The notes beneath the pieces are model-generated. The model was given only the letters and a program-made list of their open reading frames with translations. It was not told where the DNA came from and ran no database searches. The position numbers and the translations under genes were made by a program. From the NCBI GenBank assembly GCA_934096275.1, contig CAKOLK010000004.1, forward strand, positions 1-64,000: 64,000 nucleotides of DNA, read 5' to 3'. Of this stretch, positions 35,377 through 43,986 are shown in pieces (positions within the stretch are counted from its first letter, which is position 1; the number at the start of each line of letters is the position of its first letter). The stretch is from an uncultured Bacilli bacterium. Its GTDB lineage: Bacteria; Bacillota_I; Bacilli_A; RF39; UBA660.

Positions 35377-36156
35377 TTATGTTCTCCTTCGAACAACTAC
35401 AGATTTATCTTCAGGATATTTAGAAATTTTTTCCATTGAATAAGAACTAATATTGTTTTTCATATTTTTATATGACAAATCAGAAGATAAATAATCGACA
35501 ATTTGACTTAGTTTATATAGATACACATGTTTCAAATCAGTTATATCTAAAATAAAATCTAATTTTTCTTTCAATATCAAATTAAACTTTCTAAATATAA
35601 TACTAGCTTCTTCTTTTGTTTTATATTCTAAAAACGGCATAATAGCATAACCCAAAATACCTGCTAATTGAATATTTTTATCTAAATAACTGTCTCTATA
35701 TTGTTTCAAATTCTCTGAATTTGATTCTCTTATTTTATCTTTATATAAAGCTGGTGTTAAATCAACATAATATATTTCATCATCTTTCAAAATAAAATTC
35801 TTCATATTCCAATCAAGACATAAGTTATCATTTGGTTCTGATTTTTGATACACATCAATAAACTTATCGAATACTTTTATTTTTTCATTAATACTGCTAT
35901 TCTTGTCATTTAGTATACTTTGTATAGTCCTACCATCTATGAATTCTTGAATTAACACCACATAATCAGAACAATCGAAAGAAGAAAAAATTCGAGCAGT
36001 TTTTATTCCTAATTCATTAATATCTTTCGCATATTCTTCTGGTGTTCTTGAATTCATTTCCTCCATAACTTGATTCGAAATTTCGCTATCTCTTCTAGAT
36101 ATTTTCATAACACGATTATCAAGTTTAATAATATTATTAAATAATCCACCTTCCAT
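35377..36156 (-). CDS. Kinase-fold protein (APH/Ser-Thr kinase-like)
   Basis: A 259-aa protein with parts of a protein kinase-like fold: VVLIQEFIDGRTIQSIL (hinge), CLDWNMKNFIL (catalytic loop D-x-x-x-x-N) and YYVDLTPAL (D-L-T in place of DFG). The N-lobe is short and its ATP Lys is uncertain (VMKISRR). It overlaps the upstream phosphotransferase gene by 20 bases. Substrate unknown. Confidence 0.7.
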   Translation of the reverse strand: MEGGLFNNIIKLDNRVMKISRRDSEISNQVMEEMNSRTPEEYAKDINELGIKTARIFSSFDCSDYVVLIQEFIDGRTIQSILNDKNSSINEKIKVFDKFIDVYQKSEPNDNLCLDWNMKNFILKDDEIYYVDLTPALYKDKIRESNSENLKQYRDSYLDKNIQLAGILGYAIMPFLEYKTKEEASIIFRKFNLILKEKLDFILDITDLKHVYLYKLSQIVDYLSSDLSYKNMKNNISSYSMEKISKYPEDKSVVVRRRT

Positions 36157-37009
36157 CTTTTATTTCCCCCAAACATTTCACTACTATTGAATAGTTTAAT
36201 TTATAAAAATCACTATCTGTTTGATTATTAATACAGCACCAATAAAGTGATGTATACGAATCAAAAAAACTATAAAATTTTAATTTATCATGAAAGTCAC
36301 TTTCAATACTCCGATTTGATTTATATCCCTTTAAAAATACATCAAAATTATTTTTATTAAATATTCTGTTTATCTTTACAAAATCAAATACATAATCTCC
36401 ATTTTTCATACTTTCAAAATCAATAACGCCTGTACGACTCTTTTTATCAATTATTACATTACCAACTCTAAAATCCATATGAACTAGAGAATCTTTGTAA
36501 TTATTTATTAAATTTTTATCAATATATGATTTCAAAAAATTAACAATTAATTGATTATCTTCCTCACCAAATAAATTACGTAACTGAGTTTCTGTTTTTT
36601 CTATACATGATATTAAGTAATTTATCCAATCTGTTTTTTTGAATATTAACCTACAATTATGTATTACAGATAATACTTTCCCAATGTTAAATATCTCTTT
36701 CTCGGTTAAATTATTACATTCTTCATCATATATATTTTTTCCATCAAAATACGAAATAATATTGTATTCATAATTATTATATGATCCACTATATAAAACT
36801 TTAGATGTAGGAATAAAACAATATAAATAATTGTAATATTTCTTTTCATTTAACCTTTTTTTTCTGCTTTTATAAATTTTAAAAACATACTTTTTTCTTT
36901 TGGTTTTTACTATATATACATTTGAGTTATATGAATTAGTCCCCTCAGTAATCTCTAATGGCTCAATCCTATGCTTTTTAAGAATATGGATTAGTTCTTC
37001 TCTTTTCAT
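36137..37009 (-). CDS. Phosphotransferase, aminoglycoside/choline kinase family
   Basis: A 290-aa APH-type kinase: N-lobe strand VYIVKTKRKKYVFKIYKS with the ATP Lys, catalytic loop SLVHMDFRVGNVII (HxDxxxxN) and metal Asp in GVIDFESMKNGD. It is the size of choline/ethanolamine kinases (LicA-like). GAGGTAATT precedes the ATG. It is separated by two bases from the glycosyltransferase gene. Confidence 0.85.
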   Translation of the reverse strand: MKREELIHILKKHRIEPLEITEGTNSYNSNVYIVKTKRKKYVFKIYKSRKKRLNEKKYYNYLYCFIPTSKVLYSGSYNNYEYNIISYFDGKNIYDEECNNLTEKEIFNIGKVLSVIHNCRLIFKKTDWINYLISCIEKTETQLRNLFGEEDNQLIVNFLKSYIDKNLINNYKDSLVHMDFRVGNVIIDKKSRTGVIDFESMKNGDYVFDFVKINRIFNKNNFDVFLKGYKSNRSIESDFHDKLKFYSFFDSYTSLYWCCINNQTDSDFYKLNYSIVVKCLGEIKDGRWII

Positions 37010-37011
37010 AA

Positions 37012-38316
37012 TTACCTCTCTGTTTTCTTATATTTTATTTCTCTTTTGCTGATTTTACTAACTATTAATCTTTTTATGTATATTATAAACCCAAATGGTC
37101 TAAAGAAAAACCAAATTGGAGAAATAATAAATGCAATTAATGAGCTTGTTTTCTTATCTTTTCTAAAATCATAGTATTTCATATTTATATAAGAAGCAAT
37201 ACACCAAAGATAAGGTATGGATAATAATAACCAAAAATATATATTAAAATTACATGTAACTATAGAATAAACATAATAAAAAACTATAAACCAAGGTATA
37301 ATAGTAAAAACAATAATATTGCCTGATCCTGCAATGAACATTTTTATTCTGCCATATAGATTTCTTCCTTTTGCTTTCTTTATTTCAGAAATATATGTAG
37401 ATATTCCTTTAAAAATCAAAACTGCACTATTCATATAATCATATAGCCTATTTGGTATTAATGAATAATTATATGCAGGTAAATAGGCAAAGGATGATCC
37501 TTTAATTGATAATCTATACCCTAAAGTAAGATCGTCTACAAAAATAGGAAATTTATCATTTTCTAACAAAGTTGATAATTTTATATGCATACATGCTCCC
37601 ATACAATATTGTGGAACTTTTAATTTTGTTAATGAGCATATTAATAATTTTGTTTTTTCGATAGCAATAGATCTGATTGTATGATGTAACGCATACAACA
37701 ATAAAATAATTTTACTTTTTTGATATGAAAACTCTTCATAATTTTTAAAACATAGCGGCACTTGCTGAATCACATCAAGATCTTTCTTCATAGTAGCTAC
37801 TTTATTTAAACAATCAAATGTATGTAAATCAGGCTGAGAATCAAAATCGAAAACTGATATATAAGTATTATTGGCGTCAATTTTAAATTCCTCCTGAATT
37901 CTTTCAACAGCATAATTCATTTGTGAAGATTTATTTCCGTCAGTTTCTGGATAATGATAATGAATAAATCTCTTATCCTTTATCTTTTTCAAATAGTTTT
38001 CTACTACTTTGTTTGTTGTATCTTCTTTTATTTTATTATTCTTAAACTCTAGTTCTTCTTTTTCAGTTGTAATGATAATAAATTTTATATTTCCTTTGTA
38101 TTTAATTTGTTTAAACCAATCAATTGTAGAGGCAACTATTTTCTGCTCTTTCAATGCTGGAAGTAATACAAATATATCTTTGTTTTGATTATTAGTAACT
38201 GTTTTTAGCTTTCTAAGATACAATCTTTCAAAAAATATAGAGACAACTGTAAAGAAGAAGCCAAAAAAATATACTATAAAAATTACAAAAGCTATCATGC
38301 TAAATACATTATTCAT
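37012..38316 (-). CDS. Membrane glycosyltransferase, family 2
   Basis: A 434-aa protein. One N-terminal membrane helix is followed by a GT-A domain (about 45-300: DIFVLLPALKEQKIVAST, VFDFDSQPDLHTF as the DxD-type motif, FVDDLTLGYRLSIKGSSF as the acceptor-side ED motif) and three to four C-terminal helices. This is the topology of processive or lipid-linked-substrate glycosyltransferases. It overlaps the upstream fusion gene by eight bases. It probably acts at the cytoplasmic face of the membrane on a glycolipid or surface polymer. Confidence 0.88.
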   Translation of the reverse strand: MNNVFSMIAFVIFIVYFFGFFFTVVSIFFERLYLRKLKTVTNNQNKDIFVLLPALKEQKIVASTIDWFKQIKYKGNIKFIIITTEKEELEFKNNKIKEDTTNKVVENYLKKIKDKRFIHYHYPETDGNKSSQMNYAVERIQEEFKIDANNTYISVFDFDSQPDLHTFDCLNKVATMKKDLDVIQQVPLCFKNYEEFSYQKSKIILLLYALHHTIRSIAIEKTKLLICSLTKLKVPQYCMGACMHIKLSTLLENDKFPIFVDDLTLGYRLSIKGSSFAYLPAYNYSLIPNRLYDYMNSAVLIFKGISTYISEIKKAKGRNLYGRIKMFIAGSGNIIVFTIIPWFIVFYYVYSIVTCNFNIYFWLLLSIPYLWCIASYINMKYYDFRKDKKTSSLIAFIISPIWFFFRPFGFIIYIKRLIVSKISKREIKYKKTER

Positions 38317-39958
38317 TTAAATTTCTCCTTTCTAATTGGTTGTTTAATATTTCAATTCCTCTCGAAAAGAATGCAATTTGTCTATCTGGATAATCATTAT
38401 GTAAAGGAAGCATTGATATGAATAGCAATCCTTCAATCAATTCAATATCATCAACGTTAAATCCTTTTTCTACTAATACTCGATCAAGACTTAAATATTC
38501 TAAATCTTTGTAAAACTTTAAATTAATATCACACTTATCATTTGTTGTAATCTCTGAAATTTCAAACAAATCATTTGTAATCTCATCATATCTACCGTGA
38601 TAACAATGTCTTATTTTTGCTAAATCATATCTGTAATCACCATATATAGTATCAATCCCAAAATCACCTCTTGGATCTATGAGTTTGAAAAGCATATTGC
38701 GTGGAGAGAATAAAATGTTTGAAAAAGCAGGATCACCATGTATTATACTTATATAATTAATTGAATTTTCACATATTTCTAATATTGAATTTTCAAGCCT
38801 TTCTAATAAAGGAAATATTCCATAATACTCTTGATTATTAATGAATACCTTCTCTTTGTTAATAATATCAGTTCTAGCCCATTCATTTATCCTATTATAT
38901 GTTTTATCGATTAAAATAGCTTTTAATAACTTTTTAAATTTTTCATCGTTCAATTGATTACTTTTATATAAATCAATCATTTTTTCCATTAGACTAGTAA
39001 AAATATAAATTTTACTATATTCAGATAAAGGATAAAAAGTAAAATACTCTGATAATGTCAAATAATCATAAAATTCTATGCCGTATTCATCTTGAAATCT
39101 ATCGCTATCATAAAATTTAGGACTAGTTTTTTCAAAATCTGTGTTTTTTGTATATTTAAACCAATTTATTTCGGAAGTAATTTTTGGATATATGCTTTTT
39201 TTGTGTAAAACACCAAGTTGATCTAAATACAATGTGTTAAAAAATCTACAATTAAAATTATTTTTATTTGTTTTCATATATCCATCTAAAGATCCTATAT
39301 CTTCCCAATCATTTATTTTTTGAATACATATGTTCTCATGTTCATGATACTTTTGAAAATATGATGACAATTGGTATTCTCCATGTATTTTTTCTATTTT
39401 TTCATTTAAAACAGAACTCAATAATTTCGAATTTTTAAAATAATATAATCCAATAGCCGCATCATTTGTATCGACATTAATTTCTGGCTTATCAAATATA
39501 TTTGTTATTTTATTAGAATTTGATTCAATCATACAATACTTACTTTTTTCATCATCTACACTACTAACCCCTATCCAACTATTATCATAGTTATCGGGAT
39601 AAGTACATAATGTATCCCCTAATAAAAGTATAACTGATTTATCTTCCGTAATTTTATCCGCTACCAAAGACAAAGCAGATCCTGGACCAGAAAAATCATT
39701 TTGAATAATATATTTAATATTTAATTTTATGTTAGAAAAAGACCTCTCCATAAAATCTTTAATTATATTTATATTATCGTTATTCACCACAAAAATAATA
39801 TCTCTTAATCCTTCTTTAATTAATGGAATAATCATATTATAAATTGCAGGTTTTTGCTTTATACTTAATAGACATTTAGGAAATCCAATAGTTAACGGAT
39901 ATAACCTAGTTCCCTTTCCTGCAATCAATATTACCAATTGTTTATTTTTATGTTTCAT
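38309..39958 (-). CDS. Nucleotidyltransferase-phosphotransferase fusion
   Basis: A 549-aa two-domain protein. Residues 1-230 are a sugar- or choline-phosphate nucleotidyltransferase: VILIAGKGTRLYPLTIGFPKCLL with the GxGTRL...PK signature, LLLGDT, and YQLSSYFQKY. Residues about 250-549 are an APH-like kinase: SIIHGDPAFSNILF, FKLIDPRGDFG and YDLAKI. Kinase and nucleotidyltransferase in one chain suggest phosphorylation and then NDP-activation of one substrate, as LicA plus LicC do separately for choline. AAGGAGATAAAA precedes the ATG. Confidence 0.87.
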   Translation of the reverse strand: MKHKNKQLVILIAGKGTRLYPLTIGFPKCLLSIKQKPAIYNMIIPLIKEGLRDIIFVVNNDNINIIKDFMERSFSNIKLNIKYIIQNDFSGPGSALSLVADKITEDKSVILLLGDTLCTYPDNYDNSWIGVSSVDDEKSKYCMIESNSNKITNIFDKPEINVDTNDAAIGLYYFKNSKLLSSVLNEKIEKIHGEYQLSSYFQKYHEHENICIQKINDWEDIGSLDGYMKTNKNNFNCRFFNTLYLDQLGVLHKKSIYPKITSEINWFKYTKNTDFEKTSPKFYDSDRFQDEYGIEFYDYLTLSEYFTFYPLSEYSKIYIFTSLMEKMIDLYKSNQLNDEKFKKLLKAILIDKTYNRINEWARTDIINKEKVFINNQEYYGIFPLLERLENSILEICENSINYISIIHGDPAFSNILFSPRNMLFKLIDPRGDFGIDTIYGDYRYDLAKIRHCYHGRYDEITNDLFEISEITTNDKCDINLKFYKDLEYLSLDRVLVEKGFNVDDIELIEGLLFISMLPLHNDYPDRQIAFFSRGIEILNNQLERRNLNE

Positions 39959-39960
39959 TT

Positions 39961-40800
39961 TTATCTCCTTAACATTCTTATAAAATCATCACTATCACTA
40001 TCATCTAGTCCTAGTTTTGGAGTGGCTGTTTCATTATGAAAATCACTACCACAAGTTTGATATAACGACAACTCTTTAACTATTGATTTGAGAAATTGTA
40101 CTTGATCAGAAGTAGTTTTATCTAAATTGTTTATTTCTATTCCTTGTATTCCTTTATCAATCAATTTGTATATATATTCTTTTGTCTCTTCTTCTGATAA
40201 TTTTAATGAGAATGGATGTGCCATAATTGAATATCCTCCACTTTCTTTTATCACCTGAATTACTTCTTCAATTGTTGGGGCATATTTCTTAACATAACAT
40301 GGCGATTCTTTGCTTGTATATAAATACCCTGCTTCTATATAATCTGTTGCATAACCATTTTCGATCATCCACTTAGTGATGCCTCTCTTGTTAATATTAC
40401 CATCTTCAGAAACTTCAATTAATTTTTTGGTATCTATTTCGATATCATAAATATATCTAATATTATCTATTATTTGTTTAGTTATTTCTGTGTTCTTTTC
40501 TTTTACTACTGAATTAAGATTCAGTATCCTTTCTTTATTTTTAATACCATATCCTAAAATATGTAAAAACCTATGTTCAACCACATCAAACTCAATTGCC
40601 TCAATTATATCCACTTTTTGTTCCGCATTATACTTGTTTTTATATGCTTTGTTAATATTACTAACATTTAATTCATCAATATAATTATGATCAGTAAATG
40701 CAACTATATCAAAATTGTTATCATTAAAATATTTTAATAATTCTAACTTATCATATTTCCCATCAGAACATTTTGTATGAATATGCAAATCATATTTCAT
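39961..40800 (-). CDS. PHP-domain phosphoesterase
   Basis: A 279-aa PHP protein: metal motif YDLHIHTKCSDG, FTDHN, later MAHPF and GSDFHNE. The family includes 3',5'-nucleoside bisphosphate phosphatases and histidinol phosphatases; here the substrate is unknown. GGAGGTAATGTT precedes the ATG. It lies between the fusion gene and a HAD phosphatase in one operon. Confidence 0.9.
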   Translation of the reverse strand: MKYDLHIHTKCSDGKYDKLELLKYFNDNNFDIVAFTDHNYIDELNVSNINKAYKNKYNAEQKVDIIEAIEFDVVEHRFLHILGYGIKNKERILNLNSVVKEKNTEITKQIIDNIRYIYDIEIDTKKLIEVSEDGNINKRGITKWMIENGYATDYIEAGYLYTSKESPCYVKKYAPTIEEVIQVIKESGGYSIMAHPFSLKLSEEETKEYIYKLIDKGIQGIEINNLDKTTSDQVQFLKSIVKELSLYQTCGSDFHNETATPKLGLDDSDSDDFIRMLRR

Positions 40801-40804
40801 AACA

Positions 40805-41176
40805 TTACCTCCTCAAAAGTTCGTGTATTTCTGTTATTTCCATATTTAAAAGTTCACTAGGTCTTATAGTTTTATCATCAACATAGAAACCATTTTTACC
40901 TGCCCATGGTTTTCCAAATATTATTTCATCATATGGAATGTCCCATTTTTCTAGCCATTTCTCCAATATAGGTTTTGTGTTTTTTAGTATCAAATCTATA
41001 TTACCATCATAGGTTCTCATGTTTCTAGCAGTAAATAAAACTATTCTATACCCTTGTTCTTTTAATGCATTCATTTTTTTTATAATATCTTCAAATGGTA
41101 TTAAATCCTCATATTTCTCTGTATCTTTTTTTATGGGACATATAGTACCATCTATATCAAAAATTATTGAGTTCAT
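40805..41176 (-). CDS. Capsule-type HAD phosphatase
   Basis: A 123-aa small HAD protein: nucleophile motif FDIDGTICP, FTARNMRTYDGN, and IIFGKPWAGKNGFYVDDKTIRP. This highly specific sequence is found in phosphatases of capsule and polysaccharide loci that carry nucleotidyltransferases. It supports a surface-polymer role for the operon. It starts directly after the stop of the gene at 41177. Confidence 0.87.
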   Translation of the reverse strand: MNSIIFDIDGTICPIKKDTEKYEDLIPFEDIIKKMNALKEQGYRIVLFTARNMRTYDGNIDLILKNTKPILEKWLEKWDIPYDEIIFGKPWAGKNGFYVDDKTIRPSELLNMEITEIHELLRR

Positions 41177-41704
41177 CTAATCTCCACCTATTATTTTTTT
41201 TATTTCATTCCAATTAGTAACTTTATACTTATAGTTTGGATATTTATTCTTATCATCAAATAATAAATATCTAACTTGGTCTTTTAGTTCATCAATTATA
41301 TATTCACTATCGTCTATCATAATATCTATTTTATTTTCAAGACAAGCTGATAATTTATGTTTTTCTGTTAAAATCAGCTTATCACATGGGACATTATTCT
41401 TATCAAGACTGTTTTTAGTGAATTTATACATATAATCACAGTATTCATTACTTCTTGCAGTAATTATAAATATTTCATTACCTTTTTCTTTTAGTTCATT
41501 TAAAACATCTAAACAATTAGACTTTAGTTTAACATCACTAAATATTTTCCCAAAATTATTTCTAATAAAATCTAACCGATTATCTTTATTACTCCACAAC
41601 TCTTCTTCAGTAATATTATTTTTTAAAATGTATTCTTTTTGATACTTTTTATACTGCTCATCAGTACAAAAAATTGTATTATCTAAATCTACTCCTATTC
41701 TCAT
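41177..41704 (-). CDS. 5'-nucleotidase-like HAD protein
   Basis: A 175-aa HAD protein of the NT5C/YqfW kind: GVDLDNTIFCT, IFIITARSNEY and DIMIDDSEYIID. First gene of the operon. GGAGGTAAATT precedes the ATG at 41704, which lies only 20 bases after the leader terminator, so operon expression needs read-through or a promoter hidden in the leader. Confidence 0.85.
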   Translation of the reverse strand: MRIGVDLDNTIFCTDEQYKKYQKEYILKNNITEEELWSNKDNRLDFIRNNFGKIFSDVKLKSNCLDVLNELKEKGNEIFIITARSNEYCDYMYKFTKNSLDKNNVPCDKLILTEKHKLSACLENKIDIMIDDSEYIIDELKDQVRYLLFDDKNKYPNYKYKVTNWNEIKKIIGGD

Positions 41705-41723
41705 AATTTACCTCCATAAATAG

Positions 41724-41764
41724 AAAAAATGACACTATAAACATCATAATCAAATAGTGTCATT
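41724..41764 (-). terminator. Leader terminator before the 41.7-32.4 kb operon
   Basis: AATGACACTAT pairs with ATAGTGTCATT (11 bp) and TTTTTC follows on the minus strand. The first arm is made of the last four sense codons of the 30-codon leader ORF, whose TGA lies in the loop. A ribosome finishing the ORF would cover the arm and could prevent termination. Confidence 0.8.
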
Positions 41765-41842
41765 GGATAACGAAAACAATCTATAATACATAGATATTAA
41801 AAAGAAATATATAAATAATATGAAAGTCATTAAACTTATCAT
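41750..41842 (-). CDS. 30-residue hydrophobic leader or toxin-like peptide
   Basis: The ORF encodes 30 residues: MISLMTFILFIYFFLISMYY, then RLFSLSNDTI. It has one membrane helix rich in Phe, Ile and Leu. GGGTGATTTACC precedes the ATG and a perfect consensus promoter lies 32 bases upstream. The ORF ends inside a terminator hairpin in front of an 11-gene operon. Two readings are possible: a leader peptide controlling read-through, or a free-standing small membrane (type I toxin-like) peptide. Confidence 0.55.
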   Translation of the reverse strand: MISLMTFILFIYFFLISMYYRLFSLSNDTI

Positions 41843-41873
41843 GGTAAATCACCCTTTTTTAATAATCGCTAAT

Positions 41874-41902
41874 ATTATACACTATTTTCCTTGTTTTGTC
41901 AA
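41874..41902 (-). promoter_or_regulatory. Perfect sigma-A consensus promoter of the leader
   Basis: TTGACA, 17 bases, TATAAT on the minus strand. Just upstream TATAATTGAC occurs twice (13 bases apart), a possible operator. Confidence 0.85.
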
Positions 41903-42043
41903 TTATACCGTCAATTATATACCAAACTATTTCATCTTATGAGCGTTAATTTTAAAATAATAAATACGAATGATTGAATACACAATTTAAAAAATGTACT
42001 AACCGCTTACTTATTCGTTTATTTGCTTAAATGTTTATTATAA

Positions 42044-42074
42044 GAAAAAAGTCTTACTTTTCACGAGTAAAACT
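42044..42074 (-). terminator. Terminator of the 103-aa gene
   Basis: AGTTTTACT pairs with AGTAAGACT (one G-U) and TTTTTTC follows. The rest of 41903-42125 shows no gene or other clear signal. Confidence 0.65.
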
Positions 42075-42125
42075 ATGCTTATTCAACTTTATCAACAAAC
42101 TACAACTCATAAATAATAAAGCGAA

Positions 42126-42437
42126 TTAATTGTTAATAAAATCTTGTCGTGTAACTTTAGATAATGATTTACTTGTTTCATACTCTATATCGCATAAATC
42201 AATAATATTTTCAAAAAAATAATCAGACAAAGATATATATATTGGATTTTTTCTACTTAATTGAATAATAGTTTCAGTATCAAGCTTTTCCAATAAATTA
42301 TCAATACTAATTTCTTTATTGTCAATATCAAAGTTTTCAAATCCCATTCTATTAGCACTTATCTTAACATTAAAACCAAACTTTATAATATTATCATTTC
42401 CAAACAAATTAATATTTCTTTTTATAACATATCTCAT
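42126..42437 (-). CDS. Hypothetical small protein
   Basis: A 103-aa protein of unknown family with no membrane segment. AGAGGTTTATT precedes the ATG. It lies 21 bases downstream of an XRE regulator gene and is probably co-transcribed with it. Confidence 0.65.
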   Translation of the reverse strand: MRYVIKRNINLFGNDNIIKFGFNVKISANRMGFENFDIDNKEISIDNLLEKLDTETIIQLSRKNPIYISLSDYFFENIIDLCDIEYETSKSLSKVTRQDFINN

Positions 42438-42458
42438 AATAAACCTCTATAATATTCA

Positions 42459-43016
42459 TTATTTCAAACGACCACAGTTTAAAAACTTTCTATCATCATA
42501 AACAAACTTCTTAGTATTAGTGTTACTAGGTAACTCATAAACCTTCATACACCAATCTTTAATATTAATCAAAAGCTTAATATCATCTTTTACTGCCAAA
42601 TAAAATGGTGACAAGTCACTAGCATCCTTTATTAAAAAGTAATCTCCTCCACTAAAAAGATTAAATATTTCTTCGAATAAGTTTAACTTTCTAGTAACAG
42701 ATAAAACATATATATCCCATTCTTTAAAATATTCATCCAAAATAACTTTATATGACTTAATCTTATTACCATATTTATCTTTATCTAAATCTTTACAAAT
42801 AGATAAAGCAGGTAAATTATTATCATTATCAAGTAAATAATCAACAGATAAACCAAATACTTTAGACAACTCTTGTAAATTACTAATATCAGGCATTCCA
42901 TCATCATTTTCCCATTTAGTTATAGCCTGTCTAGAAACATTCACAATATTAGCTAATGCTTCTTGAGACAACCCAAATCTTTTTCTTACTTCTTTTAGTT
43001 TTTGACCTAAAGTCAT
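42459..43016 (-). CDS. XRE-family transcriptional regulator
   Basis: A 185-aa protein. The N-terminal helix-turn-helix (LGQKLKEVRKRFGLSQEALANIVNVSRQAITKWENDDGMPD) is of the Cro/C1 type common in Firmicutes. The C-terminal domain of about 115 residues is unrecognised. GGAAGTGATATT precedes the ATG. It is divergent from sigK; the targets are unknown. Confidence 0.88.
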   Translation of the reverse strand: MTLGQKLKEVRKRFGLSQEALANIVNVSRQAITKWENDDGMPDISNLQELSKVFGLSVDYLLDNDNNLPALSICKDLDKDKYGNKIKSYKVILDEYFKEWDIYVLSVTRKLNLFEEIFNLFSGGDYFLIKDASDLSPFYLAVKDDIKLLINIKDWCMKVYELPSNTNTKKFVYDDRKFLNCGRLK

Positions 43017-43158
43017 AATATCACTTCCTTAACTCAATTATATATCTTAATAAAACTAATTACAAATACTATTATGCTACTTATTGTAGCAAACACTTTT
43101 CTACATAATTCTACTAATTTTTTAATATTAGAATAATATTTATTAAGGAGTGATAATA

Positions 43159-43863
43159 TTGCTTATTAGTTTAATAGAATTATTAAAAACATTTTTATTT
43201 TTTAGAACATCTTACTCAAATAATGTATTCGAAGAACCACTAAGTAAAGAAGAAGAGGAAAAATATATAGACTTACTACTAAAAAAAGACAAACATGCAA
43301 GAGATGTTTTAATAGAAAGAAATCTAAGATTAGTAGCACACATTGCTAAAAAATATGAAAACTCTAATGTAGATAATGATGATCTAATTAGTATTGGTAC
43401 AATTGGTCTAATAAAAGGAATTGACTCTTACTCATTAAAACATAATACTAAAATTACTACTTACTGTGCTAGATGTATAGAAAATGAAATATTAATGTAT
43501 TTTAGAGCAAATAAAAAAAATAATCTAAATATTTCATTAGATGAACCAATTGGTTATGACAAAGAAGGAAATGATATTACAATACTAGATGTATTAAAAA
43601 CTCCAAAAATAGATCATATTGAAGAAATGCATATAAAAGACAATATAGAATTATTAAAAAAATATCTAAAACTACTTACTCCAAGAGAAAAAGAAATAAT
43701 TATAAAAAGATATGGTCTAAATAATGAAGATGAACAAACTCAAAAACAAATTGCTAAATCATTAAACATTTCTAGAAGTTACGTATCCAGAATAGAAAAA
43801 AGAGCAATTACTAAAATACTTAGACAATTTATTAAAAAAGATAATGATGAGCAAAAGAAGTAG
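43159..43863 (+). CDS. sigK: Sporulation sigma factor sigma-K
   Basis: A late mother-cell sigma factor. The 234-aa protein has the short hydrophobic pro-sequence (LLKTFLFFRTSYSNNVFEEPLSKEEEEKY), region 2 (DLISIGTIGLIKGIDSY; TTYCARCIENEI) and region 4 (LTPREKEIIIKRYGL; ISRSYVSRIEKRA). It is a single intact ORF, so no skin-type element interrupts it here. The TTG at 43159 is preferred because AAGGAG lies eight bases upstream; the GTG at 43150 is on the site itself. Confidence 0.92.
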   Translation: MLISLIELLKTFLFFRTSYSNNVFEEPLSKEEEEKYIDLLLKKDKHARDVLIERNLRLVAHIAKKYENSNVDNDDLISIGTIGLIKGIDSYSLKHNTKITTYCARCIENEILMYFRANKKNNLNISLDEPIGYDKEGNDITILDVLKTPKIDHIEEMHIKDNIELLKKYLKLLTPREKEIIIKRYGLNNEDEQTQKQIAKSLNISRSYVSRIEKRAITKILRQFIKKDNDEQKK

Positions 43864-43899
43864 AGTCAATCAGATTACTACTTCTTATTATATATAAAA

Positions 43900-43927
43900 A
43901 AGTTTTTGTACTCAACTACAAAAACTT
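43900..43927. terminator. Terminator after sigK
   Basis: AAGTTTTTGTA-CTCAAC-TACAAAAACTT is a perfect 11-bp stem with T-rich flanks on both strands. Confidence 0.7.
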
Positions 43928-43952
43928 AGTATTTTTTGACACTTTTTGTATT

Positions 43953-43986
43953 GAAAAAGATCAACAGAACTAATCTATTGATCTTT
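43953..43986 (-). terminator. Terminator of the gene 43985-44608
   Basis: AAAGATCAA pairs with TTGATCTTT and TTTC follows on the minus strand; the stem overlaps the stop codon. Confidence 0.7.

Noticed and set aside
36137..39958. Antibiotic resistance (aminoglycoside phosphotransferase) genes
   Set aside because: The APH-like kinases sit in a surface-polymer-like operon with nucleotidyltransferase and glycosyltransferase; fold alone does not imply resistance.
32884..41176. Many proteins of the operon end in RR or RRR, suggesting a shared C-terminal tag
   Set aside because: The arginines are encoded by AGA AGG AGG, which is the ribosome binding site of the next overlapping gene; it is a by-product of gene packing.
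43159..43863. Vegetative sigma factor
   Set aside because: Length, the hydrophobic pro-sequence and region 2/4 motifs match sigma-K, and region 1 and 3 of sigma-A are absent.
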